From CAVZXS01 sp963779325 (lineage in GTDB: Bacteria; Bacteroidota; Bacteroidia; Chitinophagales; Chitinophagaceae): a stretch of DNA of 64,000 bases. Under the pieces are notes generated by a model. The model worked only from the letters and a program-made list of their open reading frames with translations. It did not search any database and was not told the DNA's origin. The stretch's first letter is position 1; each line of letters opens with the position of its first letter. Positions 36,491-46,186 of the stretch are shown here, in pieces. The position numbers and the translations under genes are program-made. The stretch spans positions 1 through 64,000 of the forward strand of contig CAVZXS010000010.1 of the NCBI GenBank assembly GCA_963779325.1, in the 5' to 3' direction.

Positions 36491-36928
36491 TTAATTCTTA
36501 CCCGAAAGTTTTTCAGCGGTAAACATTTCTTTAATAAATACTATATCCCTGTGCAATTTCAAGGCGGTTTGCAAAGCGTTGTTGCCGGGAGGGGCTGATT
36601 TTAAATTATTTTCTTTTTTTATCGCGGCTACATTCTCCATGCCGTTCTCCTGAATCATTTGTTTAGCCAGGTTGTCTACCGAGTCCAGGTAATCCAAAAG
36701 GGATTGATTTAACGCCCCGTCGATTATTTTTTTACTGTAAGCAAGATTGACGGCATTAATGGCTTCAGGTATATCTTTAGCAATAGCTGCTCTTACGCTC
36801 CTCAATCCTTCTTCCGTTGACGCAGGGTTTACCATTGCTTTCGGAGATGAAGGAGTGCAGGCCGTATGTATTGTCAGCAAAACACCGACAGAGAAATAAA
36901 CAATAGTTTTAACCGTTGAATGTTTCAT
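36491..36928 (-). CDS. short lipoprotein, paralogue of the neighbouring N-terminus
   Basis: A 145-residue lipoprotein with lipobox LTIHTAC (cysteine near 24). After it, SSPKAMV, AYSKKIIDGALNQSLLDYLDS and LHRDIVFIKEMFTAEKL align along their length with the first 140 or so residues of the downstream 425-residue protein, which lacks only this protein's ending. It lies 23 bases ahead of that gene, so the pair arose by tandem duplication with loss or gain of the OmpA-like part. Confidence 0.75.
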   Translation of the reverse strand: MKHSTVKTIVYFSVGVLLTIHTACTPSSPKAMVNPASTEEGLRSVRAAIAKDIPEAINAVNLAYSKKIIDGALNQSLLDYLDSVDNLAKQMIQENGMENVAAIKKENNLKSAPPGNNALQTALKLHRDIVFIKEMFTAEKLSGKN

Positions 36929-36959
36929 ACGTAAATGTACCGGAAAAATTATTAAAAAA

Positions 36960-37793
36960 TCATTTCATTGTGCGTATTTCGGATAACAGTTCCAATGCAT
37001 GTTCACTTCCCAATATCTCCAGCTCATTATATTTTTTAACCGCATCCGCTTTGTTTTTCACTTTTACATAACACATACCCTGGTAAAACAAAGCAGTTTC
37101 AATTTTTGGAGATGCTTTTTCCGTTTCTTTCAGTACCGCAATCGCATTTTCAAATTGGCCCGAGGCGTAATAAGAATAACCCAGTTCTGTTTTTGCCAAC
37201 ATATCAGTACCGTCCAGCTCTATTGTTTTCTTCAGGTGCATAATAGCAACGTCAAACTGACCGAGATCATTGGCACACCAACCGATCCAGTAATTTGCTT
37301 TCCTGTTGTTCTTATCGTACTCTAAAACCTTACTGTAAAGGGTAATGGCTTCTTTGCTATTTTCTTTCAGCTTTCTGAAAACATCGCCAAGCCCCATATA
37401 CCCCAAAAGATACTGCGGATTTAAGGTAATGGCTTTATTAAAATTGGTAATTGCGCCATCTGCGCTGTCCAGCGAGTACAAAGCATAGCCCAATTCATAA
37501 AAAACCTTGTACTGATCTTTCCAATATTCATTGGCTTTGTTTAAAGCTTTTAGGGCTTCCTTAAAATTATCGATTTCATTGTAGTACCATCCTATCTCGT
37601 ACCATGCTTCGCCATAGTCAGGCTTCTTCTCTGTAGCCTTCAGGAAATAAGTAAGCGCTTCACTGTGTTTGCCGGCATTTTTTATTTCGTTTCCTTTTTC
37701 AAATAATGAGACAGCCGTTTCCTGTGCAAAAACAGAAATGCTGATTATTAATAGGGACGATATCAATACGGTAAATCTCTTCATTTTCATCAA
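36960..37793 (-). CDS. exported TPR protein
   Basis: A 277-residue protein with a signal peptide (FTVLISSLLIISISVFAQ, cleavage near residue 24) and about six tetratricopeptide repeats covering the rest, with typical units such as YGEAWYEIGWYYNEIDNFKEALKAL. These repeats bind other proteins, but no partner can be named. It lies 31 bases before the lipoprotein pair and may be transcribed with it. Confidence 0.85.
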   Translation of the reverse strand: MMKMKRFTVLISSLLIISISVFAQETAVSLFEKGNEIKNAGKHSEALTYFLKATEKKPDYGEAWYEIGWYYNEIDNFKEALKALNKANEYWKDQYKVFYELGYALYSLDSADGAITNFNKAITLNPQYLLGYMGLGDVFRKLKENSKEAITLYSKVLEYDKNNRKANYWIGWCANDLGQFDVAIMHLKKTIELDGTDMLAKTELGYSYYASGQFENAIAVLKETEKASPKIETALFYQGMCYVKVKNKADAVKKYNELEILGSEHALELLSEIRTMK

Positions 37794-37841
37794 AAGGAAA
37801 GGTTCTAAAGCGAAGCTGCTAAAATAGCTTATAAAAAGGCA

Positions 37842-38582
37842 TTATAAAAGCGGATCGTACCATATTTTCCAACTTTCTTCCGCTTGTAGCAGGAGCATTT
37901 CGTAACCATTTTTAATGGCCGCTCCTCTTTTTTCGCCTTGCTCAAGAAACATTGTCTTTTCCGGATTATAGATGAGGTCAAAAAGAAAATGGTTGTTCGA
38001 GATGGCATTATAATTTATTGATGGAGCCTCATTTACAGCGGGATGCATACCCAAAGGAGTCGTATTGATAATCACAAAATTTGAGGCGATAACTGAATCA
38101 GTCAGCTCAGCATAACCATAAACATTTTTTAAAGCCTTTCGTGATACAAATTGGGAGGTAATACCCAATTTTTCCAAAACAAATGCCACGGCTTTAGCAG
38201 CACCTCCCGTACCCAGGATCAGTGCTTTTTTGCAATCGGGGCTAATAAAATCGGTTATTGATTTTTCTATCCCGATAACATCTGTATTAAAGCCATATAA
38301 CTTACCCTCGCGAATTTTGATACAATTACAGGCGCCTGTTTTTTTTACCACCTCCGACATCTCATTCAGATAAGGAATTACCTGCTCTTTATAAGGTATT
38401 GTTACATTCAAGCCCTCCAGGTTTGGGTTTTGTTTCAAAACATCCCGCAGCTTTTCAATTGATTCGATAGGAAAATTCTCATACCGGCAGTCTGTAAGAC
38501 TTTCTCTTTCAAACTTTTCAGTAAAATATTTTTTAGAAAAAGAATGAGACAACGGGTATCCAATTAATCCAAACAGGCGCAT
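37842..38582 (-). CDS. aroE: shikimate dehydrogenase
   Basis: A 246-residue NADP-dependent enzyme reducing 3-dehydroshikimate in aromatic amino acid synthesis. GYPLSHSFSKKYF (residues 8-20) binds shikimate, NVTIPYKEQ carries the catalytic lysine near residue 65, and ILGTGGAAKAVAF is the cofactor loop. The end is slightly shorter than in E. coli. Its ATG overlaps the stop of the upstream comA-like gene by one base, so the two are co-translated. Confidence 0.95.
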   Translation of the reverse strand: MRLFGLIGYPLSHSFSKKYFTEKFERESLTDCRYENFPIESIEKLRDVLKQNPNLEGLNVTIPYKEQVIPYLNEMSEVVKKTGACNCIKIREGKLYGFNTDVIGIEKSITDFISPDCKKALILGTGGAAKAVAFVLEKLGITSQFVSRKALKNVYGYAELTDSVIASNFVIINTTPLGMHPAVNEAPSINYNAISNNHFLFDLIYNPEKTMFLEQGEKRGAAIKNGYEMLLLQAEESWKIWYDPLL

Positions 38583-39352
38583 CAGGCTTCCTTTTTATCA
38601 AGGTACAAGTGGAAAGTATCTCCCCGCAAGCCTATACGCATGGCTTCCAGAGGAATTATTTCTGATGGAGCGATGTTACCCAAGTTGGCATTGCAACCTA
38701 ATAACTCAAGAAAATAGAGCTGTTGCGCTTTTTGCGGGGCTTCCCATATAATTTTTTCGCCGGGTATTTGTGTAAGAATTTCCTGTACAAGACCTTCACG
38801 TACCTCGCCGCTGCCCCTGTAAATACCCACATTACCTGCTTCCCTGGCTTCGGCAATTACATAAGTAGAACCTGCATTCAGCTCCGCCCTCATGAGTTCA
38901 ATCCATTTATACGGCGGAATAATATGCGCCGCATCTTTACTGCCCACCTCGCTAAGCACGGTGCCAAACTTTGTTAGTTTTTCGATGTAGCCGCATTTCT
39001 CGGCATGAGGAATATCTATTGAACCATCGCTTACTTCAATGTATGAAATGCCGTAATTTTTACAAACGTCTAAAAAATCGTCGAATTGATTACGGATGAG
39101 GAATGCTTCGAACAAAGTACCTCCAAAATAAACCGGAATATCATAAGAACGATACACTTCCAGCTTCTCCTCCAAATTGGGCGTAACAAAAGAGGTACCA
39201 AAACCCAATTTTACTATATCCACATGCGGATGACCGACGCTCATAAAATTTTTGGCTTCGTTTACACTAAGGCCTTTATCCATAACCATGGTAATACCTG
39301 CTGCCCTGGGCTTCAGGTTGCGGTCTGGTATTTGAGAGAGATTAAAATTCAT
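38582..39352 (-). CDS. comA: phosphosulfolactate synthase-like protein
   Basis: A 256-residue TIM-barrel protein of the ComA family, which adds sulfite to phosphoenolpyruvate. In archaea this starts coenzyme M synthesis. Matching blocks are GITMVMDKGL, VDIVKLGFGTS, YFGGTLFEAF, GISYIEVSDGSIDI, VIAEAREAGNVGIY and IIWEAPQKAQQLYF. Bacteria of this phylum do not make coenzyme M; sulfolactate or cysteate for sulfonolipids is a possible product, by inference. It is co-transcribed with aroE, which shares the substrate precursor phosphoenolpyruvate. Confidence 0.88.
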   Translation of the reverse strand: MNFNLSQIPDRNLKPRAAGITMVMDKGLSVNEAKNFMSVGHPHVDIVKLGFGTSFVTPNLEEKLEVYRSYDIPVYFGGTLFEAFLIRNQFDDFLDVCKNYGISYIEVSDGSIDIPHAEKCGYIEKLTKFGTVLSEVGSKDAAHIIPPYKWIELMRAELNAGSTYVIAEAREAGNVGIYRGSGEVREGLVQEILTQIPGEKIIWEAPQKAQQLYFLELLGCNANLGNIAPSEIIPLEAMRIGLRGDTFHLYLDKKEA

Positions 39353-39429
39353 TGCTAAATAAGTTTAAAATAAGATTTCATGAATCAAAAAAAATCATTC
39401 ATCAATATTGACGATTTTTTGATGGCGAG

Positions 39430-39437
39430 CAAAAATA
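39430..39437 (-). promoter_or_regulatory. -7 box of comA-aroE
   Basis: The reverse strand reads TATTTTTG, matching TAnnTTTG, 78 bases before the comA start. Confidence 0.45.
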
Positions 39438-39556
39438 AGGAAGAAATGCCGGTCTTTTGTTAAGGTAGAATATATGAGATGAAATTATAATAAATCGCAT
39501 TGTAATACAATACCCGTTCGTACAAGTAAGCCCGCCTGAATGAAACGGGCAGTGGC

Positions 39557-39604
39557 GGGTAGTTTGATTAGTCGTTCGGCTGCCGGGAACTATTCAAACT
39601 ACCC
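39557..39604 (-). terminator. inverted repeat after the TPR protein gene
   Basis: GGGTAGTTTGA (39557-39567) and TCAAACTACCC (39594-39604) form a perfect 11-bp stem with a 26-base loop, 26 bases after the TPR gene stop. A second short stem (GCCCG/CGGGC) lies next to it. No strong T tract follows, so it may be a processing site instead. Confidence 0.5.
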
Positions 39605-39629
39605 TAAATTGATTTGTGTAAGTGAAAAA

Positions 39630-41051
39630 TTAAATGGATTTATTTCTTTTATAGCGTGCCGCTAAATCCACCACTTGCTGATTTTGCAAAATAGAGGGAT
39701 TAAGCTCAATAAATTTTTTGAGCAGTTTCGGCGATTCGTGCATGGCTTTTTCCAGCATCAGCAACGCTTCTTTTGATTTGCCGGCGGCAAATAAAATAGC
39801 CGAATGATAAAAAACAAAAACAGGCTTTTGATTAGTGATATGATAAGCGGCTTTAACCTGGCTCAAGGCTTCATCTAAATAACCGGCGGCATAAAGACAT
39901 TTTATTAAAGCCTCCCAACCCGCCACGTTTTTAGGCCGCATCCTTACTACATTAGAATAATATTGAACAGCTTCTTTAAACTGACCCAGTTGATTTTTGC
40001 AGTTGCCCATTAGCAGGTTATATTCCGGTTGCAACTTATGCATACGCAACGCATTTTCTACCTGCTTTATCGAATTTTCATACTGCCCCTCATTGAAATA
40101 AGTACAGGCTATTTTATAAAATAGTTTGCTATCGCCGGGATTAAGGTGCGATGCTTTTCTGTAATGTAAACGGGCTTGGGCAAAGTTTTTAAGCCTGTCG
40201 TAACAGTGGCCGATGGCTTCGTATATTACATCTTCCGGTTTGGAAAGCTCCAATACTTTCTCAAGCATTTCAATGGCATCTTTGTATTTGCGCAGCCGTA
40301 TATAAGCATCGCCAATGTTTCGGTATGCGTAATCAAATTTTTCGTCGATGGTAATTGCATACTGGTATGCATCAATGGCTTTCTCATACAGCTTCAGTCC
40401 CTGGTAGGCCGCCGCAAGATTAAACCAAGCCAGTTCATTGTAAGGATATTCATCAATTATTTCTTTATGCAAACGAATGCTTTCTTCATTGCGCCCCGTA
40501 AAGTCCGTCCAGAAACAAATTTTATACAACGCTTCTTCATTATTCGGATCATCCTTTAATACTAACAGCAGGCATTCAAAAACTTTATCAAATTCCTCAT
40601 AATCGTCGTACACATCGGCTAATTCAAAAAGCAATTCAATTCTTTCGTCGCCTTCAAATACTTCCAATGCCTGCTCCAATACGGCCACCGCTTTTTCGTG
40701 CATGTCCATTGCCAGTAAAGCATCTGTTTTCAATATAAATAAAGTGATATTGTTGCCGTCAAGCAGTTCGGCATGCTCAAGCAGTTCCAGCGCCTCTTTA
40801 TATTTACCTGAAGCAAGTAAAAGGTCCGCTTTTTTTAATAAAAGAGAAGAAGAATAGGGATATTGCTCCGAGGCAAGATCAGCAGCCTCCAAAGCTTTAC
40901 CGATTTCTTCACGTTCGTCAAAGTACTCAATAATTTTCTCAAAGGACTCTTCATCAATGAAGGAGTGGCTTCGTCCATTTTTCAGGTTTTCGTACTGCTG
41001 CAAAATTTCTTTAAAGGCATCCCGGTCTTCCCGGTAAGGGTTCTCTCTCAT
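39630..41051 (-). CDS. cytoplasmic TPR-repeat protein
   Basis: A 473-residue protein without signal peptide or membrane segment, made almost wholly of about ten tetratricopeptide repeats (for example YAYRNIGDAYIRLRKYKDAIEML and LFYKIACTYFNEGQYENSI). It is a protein-interaction scaffold; no partner is evident. It has no close operon neighbour. Confidence 0.88.
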   Translation of the reverse strand: MRENPYREDRDAFKEILQQYENLKNGRSHSFIDEESFEKIIEYFDEREEIGKALEAADLASEQYPYSSSLLLKKADLLLASGKYKEALELLEHAELLDGNNITLFILKTDALLAMDMHEKAVAVLEQALEVFEGDERIELLFELADVYDDYEEFDKVFECLLLVLKDDPNNEEALYKICFWTDFTGRNEESIRLHKEIIDEYPYNELAWFNLAAAYQGLKLYEKAIDAYQYAITIDEKFDYAYRNIGDAYIRLRKYKDAIEMLEKVLELSKPEDVIYEAIGHCYDRLKNFAQARLHYRKASHLNPGDSKLFYKIACTYFNEGQYENSIKQVENALRMHKLQPEYNLLMGNCKNQLGQFKEAVQYYSNVVRMRPKNVAGWEALIKCLYAAGYLDEALSQVKAAYHITNQKPVFVFYHSAILFAAGKSKEALLMLEKAMHESPKLLKKFIELNPSILQNQQVVDLAARYKRNKSI

Positions 41052-41276
41052 TGGCTAAATTTATTTTTTCCAATTCCTTCTCCTATATCCTTTTCCTAAA
41101 ACTATGAAAAACAGTTTATTAGAGTAATAATACGGTACTTAAATGCTCAAATCTTTATTCAATTTACAACTTAGCTGTAAAAAAAATGCTTTATTATGTA
41201 ACATTATTTATTAACCCACGTTAATAAATATGTAAACTTAGTTATGAACGGTTAGTTTTATCAAAACTTTTGTTTT

Positions 41277-41284
41277 TATCTTTG
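41277..41284 (+). promoter_or_regulatory. -7 box of the small exported protein gene
   Basis: TATCTTTG followed by C, eight bases before the ATG at 41292. This leaves almost no leader, a common arrangement in this phylum. Confidence 0.55.
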
Positions 41285-41291
41285 CCACGTA

Positions 41292-41660
41292 ATGAGAAAA
41301 AAAGGAATTATACAGAAGGTTTTAAAGGTTAAATCAGCAATTATCATTTTAATGGCTGTTTCAACTTTTGGTGCTTTTGCTACCCTTGGAGACGGAAAGA
41401 AAAAACCCGTTTCTAAAACCAAGCCTATTTTATCTTACAAAAAAAACCTGCCCTTAAGAGGTTCTTTTACTCTTAAAACGGGTTACAACTACAAGGCCAA
41501 CCACTTATCATCGGCCCAAACAAAAGTAACCGTCATTAATTTGAATACCGTGGTTTCTTACCAAAAAGGAAACAGTACCTATATGGTGCCTGTAAAAAAC
41601 AAAGTAATACTTGACAAAGTGAAATTTGGTATCGGTGTAAAAAATTACAATAAATTCTAA
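41292..41660 (+). CDS. small basic exported protein, unknown
   Basis: A 122-residue protein I do not recognise. Residues 14-31 form a hydrophobic segment (SAIIILMAVSTFGAFATL), probably a signal peptide or anchor. The rest is lysine-rich with beta-type periodicity (GSFTLKTGYNYK, TVINLNTVVSYQKGNSTYMV). It has its own promoter and faces a convergent gene. A periplasmic or surface location is inferred. Confidence 0.75.
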   Translation: MRKKGIIQKVLKVKSAIIILMAVSTFGAFATLGDGKKKPVSKTKPILSYKKNLPLRGSFTLKTGYNYKANHLSSAQTKVTVINLNTVVSYQKGNSTYMVPVKNKVILDKVKFGIGVKNYNKF

Positions 41661-41678
41661 ATACCATTCCTGCGGTTT

Positions 41679-42344
41679 TTATTTTCCCCCTTTCGATTCT
41701 TCGTATGTAAGTACCCTGAAACCTGATTTAGGCAAATCAAACGTAGAGGCCGGTACGACATTAAAATTAATAGATGATACGGTGTATTTAACTTTTAAAC
41801 TGCCAATGGCTGTTTCATACTCCATCGCTATACCAGGTAATGTTTTATATGCGTATTCAAAATCGCTGTTATCCGAAGTAAGCTCTTTGGTAAAGTAAAC
41901 CAAATAAGTGGTTTTGGCGTTGTCATTAAGTGTGCCGATTGCTTTCTGGCATTTATAACCTGCTATTGTTTTATATTCCTCAAAATATGTAAATGTGATA
42001 TTATCATATTTCTTATTGGCGTCCTTCCAGTTTTGCGGAGTCATTGTTACAAGAAATTTTTGCTCTCCGTATTGTTTTACTACAGCCACTTTACCGGTTT
42101 TACGATCAATGATAGTTGATTGTGTTCCCAATGAGCTGACCATTTCGGAACGGCTCAAATTTCCTTTAAGATAAACTGTAGTAGTAGCCCCGTCAAACAT
42201 ATCCGCCATCTGCGGTGTCTTACTGTTTGTTTCCACCTGTATGTCGTACTTAATAGTGCCTTCCGTTATTTTCTTTTGCGCATTTATTTGCAGCGAAGAA
42301 ATCATTATCGCGATATAGCCTGTTATTATTTTACTCTTTTTCAT
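41679..42344 (-). CDS. exported GLPGLI/DUF4412-like protein
   Basis: A 221-residue protein with a signal peptide (ending near QINAQ). It then has beta-rich sequence (EGTIKYDIQVE, SRSEMVSSLGTQSTIIDRKTGK) and the motif YKTLPGIAMEYE near residue 169, which resembles the central motif of GLPGLI-family proteins. Function is unknown. Confidence 0.75.
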   Translation of the reverse strand: MKKSKIITGYIAIMISSLQINAQKKITEGTIKYDIQVETNSKTPQMADMFDGATTTVYLKGNLSRSEMVSSLGTQSTIIDRKTGKVAVVKQYGEQKFLVTMTPQNWKDANKKYDNITFTYFEEYKTIAGYKCQKAIGTLNDNAKTTYLVYFTKELTSDNSDFEYAYKTLPGIAMEYETAIGSLKVKYTVSSINFNVVPASTFDLPKSGFRVLTYEESKGGK

Positions 42345-42414
42345 TTCGTTTTTTTGGTCAGTTACAATTAATAATAAAAAGACGTGCCAAATTAGCTAAT
42401 TAGTTGCGTACAGA

Positions 42415-42450
42415 AAAAAACCGCTTTAAGATAGTCTTAAAACGGTTTAA
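42415..42450 (-). terminator. hairpin terminator of yidC
   Basis: AAACCG-TTTAAGA pairs with TCTTAAA-CGGTTT, with one internal mismatch and a three-base loop, about 25 bases after the yidC stop. Confidence 0.75.
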
Positions 42451-42471
42451 TTTATTATTTCATTAACAATA

Positions 42472-44322
42472 TTACTTTTTGTTTCTTTGTTGCTGTTCTT
42501 TCACGGTTTTTTGCTGTTCTTGCATTCTTTCCATGGCCTCCTGCCACTTCGATTTTGTTTTAGGCTTTTTACGGTTCAGCTCAATCTTAGCAAGTAATTT
42601 ATCATGGTTTATAACATATCGCTGAATTACGAATTGCAACAACAGCGTAATAACATTTGAAACTGTATAATACCAGGTAAGCGCCGAAGGAAGTTTATTA
42701 AAAATAAACAACAGGAAAACGGGGAAAATATACGGCATGTATTTCAGCACCGGGTTGCTTTGATCCGGCGTCATATTCATACTGTACAGCGAAATAAGAA
42801 AACTTGTAATGGTAGCTGTAATAGTAAACAAGCTTACATGATCGCCGTAAAACGGAATGTCGAAACCAATATTGGCGATTGAATCATACGAAGAAAGGTC
42901 TTTCGCCCATAAAAAACTTTCGCCGCGTAATGCTACGGCCGAATTAAAGAAACTAAACAAGGCGAAGAAGATAGGTATTTGCAATAAACTGGGCAAACAA
43001 CCGGCAAACTGGTTCACACCCGCCTCACGCATAAATTTCATTTGCTCCATTGCAAATTGCTGTTGGTCAGGATACTTCTCTTTTAACTTCGCTATATCAG
43101 GACGAAGCAACTTCATTTGCGCACTTGTTTTATAGCCGGGGTACATCAATGGTGAGGTCAACAAACGTATAAAAATAGTAAGCAACGCGATAACCAATCC
43201 CATTCCGAGATTGTACTTCTGAAAAAAGTCAAACACCGGCATCACAATCCATTTGTTCAGGTATTGTACAAAGGAAAGCATACCGCCCTGGCTCAGTCTT
43301 ACCAACTTCTCCATCTTCATATCGTACTTCTTAAGTATCTTATAATCCGTAGGGCCGTAATAAAATGCGAAAGGTATAGCGGCAGTATTACCGGCAGGGA
43401 CCTGTAAACGCATATTGGCGACGGCGGCTACTACCGTGCTGTCCTTATCAGGAGGTGTAGTCCATTCAATTTTGCCGGAGGTAAAATTATTTTTAGCGAC
43501 TAAAGAAGTATTAAAAAAGCGTTGCTTAACGGATACCCATTGTACCGGCTTGCTGAACTCTTTATCGCTGCGCATACCAATGGTGTGATAATCAAAATCA
43601 CCGTCCTGAACATAACCGATATGAGCGTTTTCTTTTTCCGTACCTATTTGCTTCTCGGTTTGCTTAGCTTGGTTTTGCCAACTTACATTCATAATACCTT
43701 GTGCAAATAAGTTACCGGCATTCTTAAGATCGACGGTAAAATCAATCATATAATTATCGGGCTTTACTGTAAAGCGGTGTGTAATGGCAACATCGGCACT
43801 GTCGGCAGCCAATATAAAATCAATCGACTCGCTGCCATCAGGATTTTTATTTTTTTTACCCGCTGTAAAATACAGGTCGCTTACATTAGCCGTTTTATTT
43901 TGAGCGGTATTTATCGGGTAATTAAATTTATCGAAAGATGTACCCGCCAGCCGAACAGGTTTCCCTTTCTGATCATTGAATTTTTTTAGCTCAACATATT
44001 TTGGTTGACCGCCCTTAGTGGTGAATACAATTTTTATCAACTCATTTTGCAATGAATCCAATTGCTCTGTTCCCGCTGCCGCTTGTTGAAAGCCGCCGGC
44101 TGCATCAATTCTTTTATCCACCGCTTTTACCGTATCAATTTTTTTTGAAGTAAGTGTATCGGTTTTTGGTTTATTAGCATTGGCAATGGAATCCTGCTTC
44201 GCTTTTTCAATTTTCTGCTTTTCCAGGTATTTTTGTTGTTCTTTAGAATTGTACCAGAAATAACCGAAAAACAACAAGGCCATTACTATAAAACCCATGA
44301 TGGTATTACGATCAAAATTCAT
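42472..44322 (-). CDS. yidC: membrane protein insertase YidC
   Basis: A 616-residue inner-membrane insertase and chaperone. The first membrane segment is at residues 4-23; a large periplasmic domain follows to about 350. The C-terminal core of five helices includes YNLGMGLVIALLTIFIRLLTSPL, whose arginine lies in the hydrophilic groove, and GCLPSLLQIPIFFALFSFF. The basic tail (RKKPKTKSKWQEA) fits ribosome contact. Length is normal for Bacteroidota. A perfect -7 box lies at 44347-44354. Confidence 0.97.
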   Translation of the reverse strand: MNFDRNTIMGFIVMALLFFGYFWYNSKEQQKYLEKQKIEKAKQDSIANANKPKTDTLTSKKIDTVKAVDKRIDAAGGFQQAAAGTEQLDSLQNELIKIVFTTKGGQPKYVELKKFNDQKGKPVRLAGTSFDKFNYPINTAQNKTANVSDLYFTAGKKNKNPDGSESIDFILAADSADVAITHRFTVKPDNYMIDFTVDLKNAGNLFAQGIMNVSWQNQAKQTEKQIGTEKENAHIGYVQDGDFDYHTIGMRSDKEFSKPVQWVSVKQRFFNTSLVAKNNFTSGKIEWTTPPDKDSTVVAAVANMRLQVPAGNTAAIPFAFYYGPTDYKILKKYDMKMEKLVRLSQGGMLSFVQYLNKWIVMPVFDFFQKYNLGMGLVIALLTIFIRLLTSPLMYPGYKTSAQMKLLRPDIAKLKEKYPDQQQFAMEQMKFMREAGVNQFAGCLPSLLQIPIFFALFSFFNSAVALRGESFLWAKDLSSYDSIANIGFDIPFYGDHVSLFTITATITSFLISLYSMNMTPDQSNPVLKYMPYIFPVFLLFIFNKLPSALTWYYTVSNVITLLLQFVIQRYVINHDKLLAKIELNRKKPKTKSKWQEAMERMQEQQKTVKEQQQRNKK

Positions 44323-44346
44323 TTATGTAGTTTTTTTTGAAGAGGG

Positions 44347-44354
44347 CAAAGATA
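44347..44354 (-). promoter_or_regulatory. -7 box of yidC
   Basis: The reverse strand reads TATCTTTGCC, 25 bases before the ATG. Confidence 0.6.
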
Positions 44355-44536
44355 GGGAGTTTTGAAGAGGAATAGGGAATGTCAATCAGGGCGGTGTAAA
44401 GTACCCGGAATAGTGTTTTTTTAAATTATTTCAGAAGTAGAAAACCGCAAAAATATTTTTTTTAAGAACAGGGACGTGCGGTTAAAGAGGCACTTCTCTC
44501 CTGCAATTCAACAAACTTATTTAAGTAAAAATCCCC

Positions 44537-46186
44537 TTAAATCATTTCGCTCTGTAACAAAGAATTCTTAACGACATTTTTATTTTCATGATATTCTTTA
44601 GCCGCTTTTACAAAATGTACAAAAATGGGTTGCGGGTTTTCTACCGTACTTTTCAATTCGGGGTGATATTGTACACCTATAAAAAACGGGTGCCCGGTTA
44701 TTTCCATAATTTCTACCAAACCCGTTTCCGGATTACGGCCGCTTGCCGTCATTCCATGTGCTTCAAAACGATCGAGGTATTGATTATTAAACTCGTAACG
44801 ATGACGGTGGCGTTCGTTTACCGTATCGGCGCCGTAAATTTTATGCGCCAATGTTCCGGGTTTTAAATTACAAGGGTAAGAGCCCAAACGCATGGTACCG
44901 CCTTTCATTGTAATTTTTTTCTGCTCTTCCATCATATTAATTACCGCTTCTTTTGTATCAGGATCCATTTCGGTTGAATGCGCATCTTTGATACCTAATA
45001 CGTTCCTTGCAAATTCTATTACGGCCATTTGCATGCCCAGACAAATACCAAAAAACGGCAAACCGGTTTCACGTGCATATTTTACCGCGGTAATTTTTCC
45101 GTCAATGCCGCGATGACCAAAACCGGGTGCCACTAACAAGCCATCCAGACCGCTCAATTTCTCGCCTACATTTTCTGCTGTAATAAATTCGGAATGTATG
45201 TATTGCACCTGCACTTTACATTCGTTCATAGCCCCTGCGTGTACAAAAGACTCAAGAATGGATTTGTAAGCGTCCTGCAGTTCTACATATTTACCTATAA
45301 GGCCAATGGTAATCTTTGCTTTCGGATATTTTAATTTATCTAAAAACTCTTTCCATTTGCCTAACTCAGGTTCTTTATAGTCTGTAATACCTAATTTCTT
45401 CAATACAATTCTGTCCAATTTTTCTTCCTGCATTATCATCGGCACTTCGTAAATAGTGGCTGCATCCATCGCTTCAATAACTGCATCGGGTTTCACATTG
45501 CAAAACAGCGCAATTTTTCTTTTTATTTCTTCTGAAAGCGGATGTTCGGTACGGCAAACAAGTATATCCGGCAACACGCCGCTTTCGCTGAGCATTTTTA
45601 CAGAATGCTGCGTAGGTTTTGTTTTTAATTCTTTAGCAGCTTTTAAATATGGTATCAATGTAAGATGTACCACAATAAGATCCTCATCGGGCAGTTCCCA
45701 CTGCAACTGGCGAACGGCTTCTATAAACGGCAGGCTTTCTATATCACCCACTGTACCGCCAATTTCGGTAAGTACAATATCATACTCCCCTGTTTTTCCC
45801 AAGGCCAGCATTCTTCTTTTAATTTCATCAGTTATATGCGGAATGACCTGAACCGTTTTTCCTAAATAAGCGCCTTCACGTTCTTTATTAATTACAGTTT
45901 GATAAATACGGCCTGTAGTTACATTATTAGCTTGAGAGGTAAAAATATTTAAGAAGCGTTCGTAATGACCCAAATCCAAATCCGTTTCGGCGCCGTCTTC
46001 CGTTACAAAACATTCACCGTGTTCGTAAGGATTTAATGTACCCGGATCTACATTTAAATACGGATCAAATTTTTGAATAGTAACACGCAAGCCCCTTGCC
46101 TGCAGCAATTTTGCAAGCGATGCGGCAATAATACCTTTACCCAAAGAGGATGTAACACCACCGGTTACAAAAATAAACTTGGCCAT
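44537..46186 (-). CDS. pyrG: CTP synthase
   Basis: A 549-residue enzyme converting UTP, ATP and glutamine to CTP. The synthetase domain starts KFIFVTGGVTSSLGKGI and includes KFDPYLNVDPGTLNPYEHGE (in order, near residues 40-60). The glutaminase domain has the nucleophile in FFGICLGMQ near residue 380 and the His-Glu pair in QYHPELKS. It has no close neighbour in the same direction. Confidence 0.98.
   Translation of the reverse strand: MAKFIFVTGGVTSSLGKGIIAASLAKLLQARGLRVTIQKFDPYLNVDPGTLNPYEHGECFVTEDGAETDLDLGHYERFLNIFTSQANNVTTGRIYQTVINKEREGAYLGKTVQVIPHITDEIKRRMLALGKTGEYDIVLTEIGGTVGDIESLPFIEAVRQLQWELPDEDLIVVHLTLIPYLKAAKELKTKPTQHSVKMLSESGVLPDILVCRTEHPLSEEIKRKIALFCNVKPDAVIEAMDAATIYEVPMIMQEEKLDRIVLKKLGITDYKEPELGKWKEFLDKLKYPKAKITIGLIGKYVELQDAYKSILESFVHAGAMNECKVQVQYIHSEFITAENVGEKLSGLDGLLVAPGFGHRGIDGKITAVKYARETGLPFFGICLGMQMAVIEFARNVLGIKDAHSTEMDPDTKEAVINMMEEQKKITMKGGTMRLGSYPCNLKPGTLAHKIYGADTVNERHRHRYEFNNQYLDRFEAHGMTASGRNPETGLVEIMEITGHPFFIGVQYHPELKSTVENPQPIFVHFVKAAKEYHENKNVVKNSLLQSEMI

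Noticed and set aside
39370..39440. Short forward frame starting at an ATG near 39381
   Set aside because: It is too short, has low-complexity lysine/serine content and overlaps the comA promoter region.
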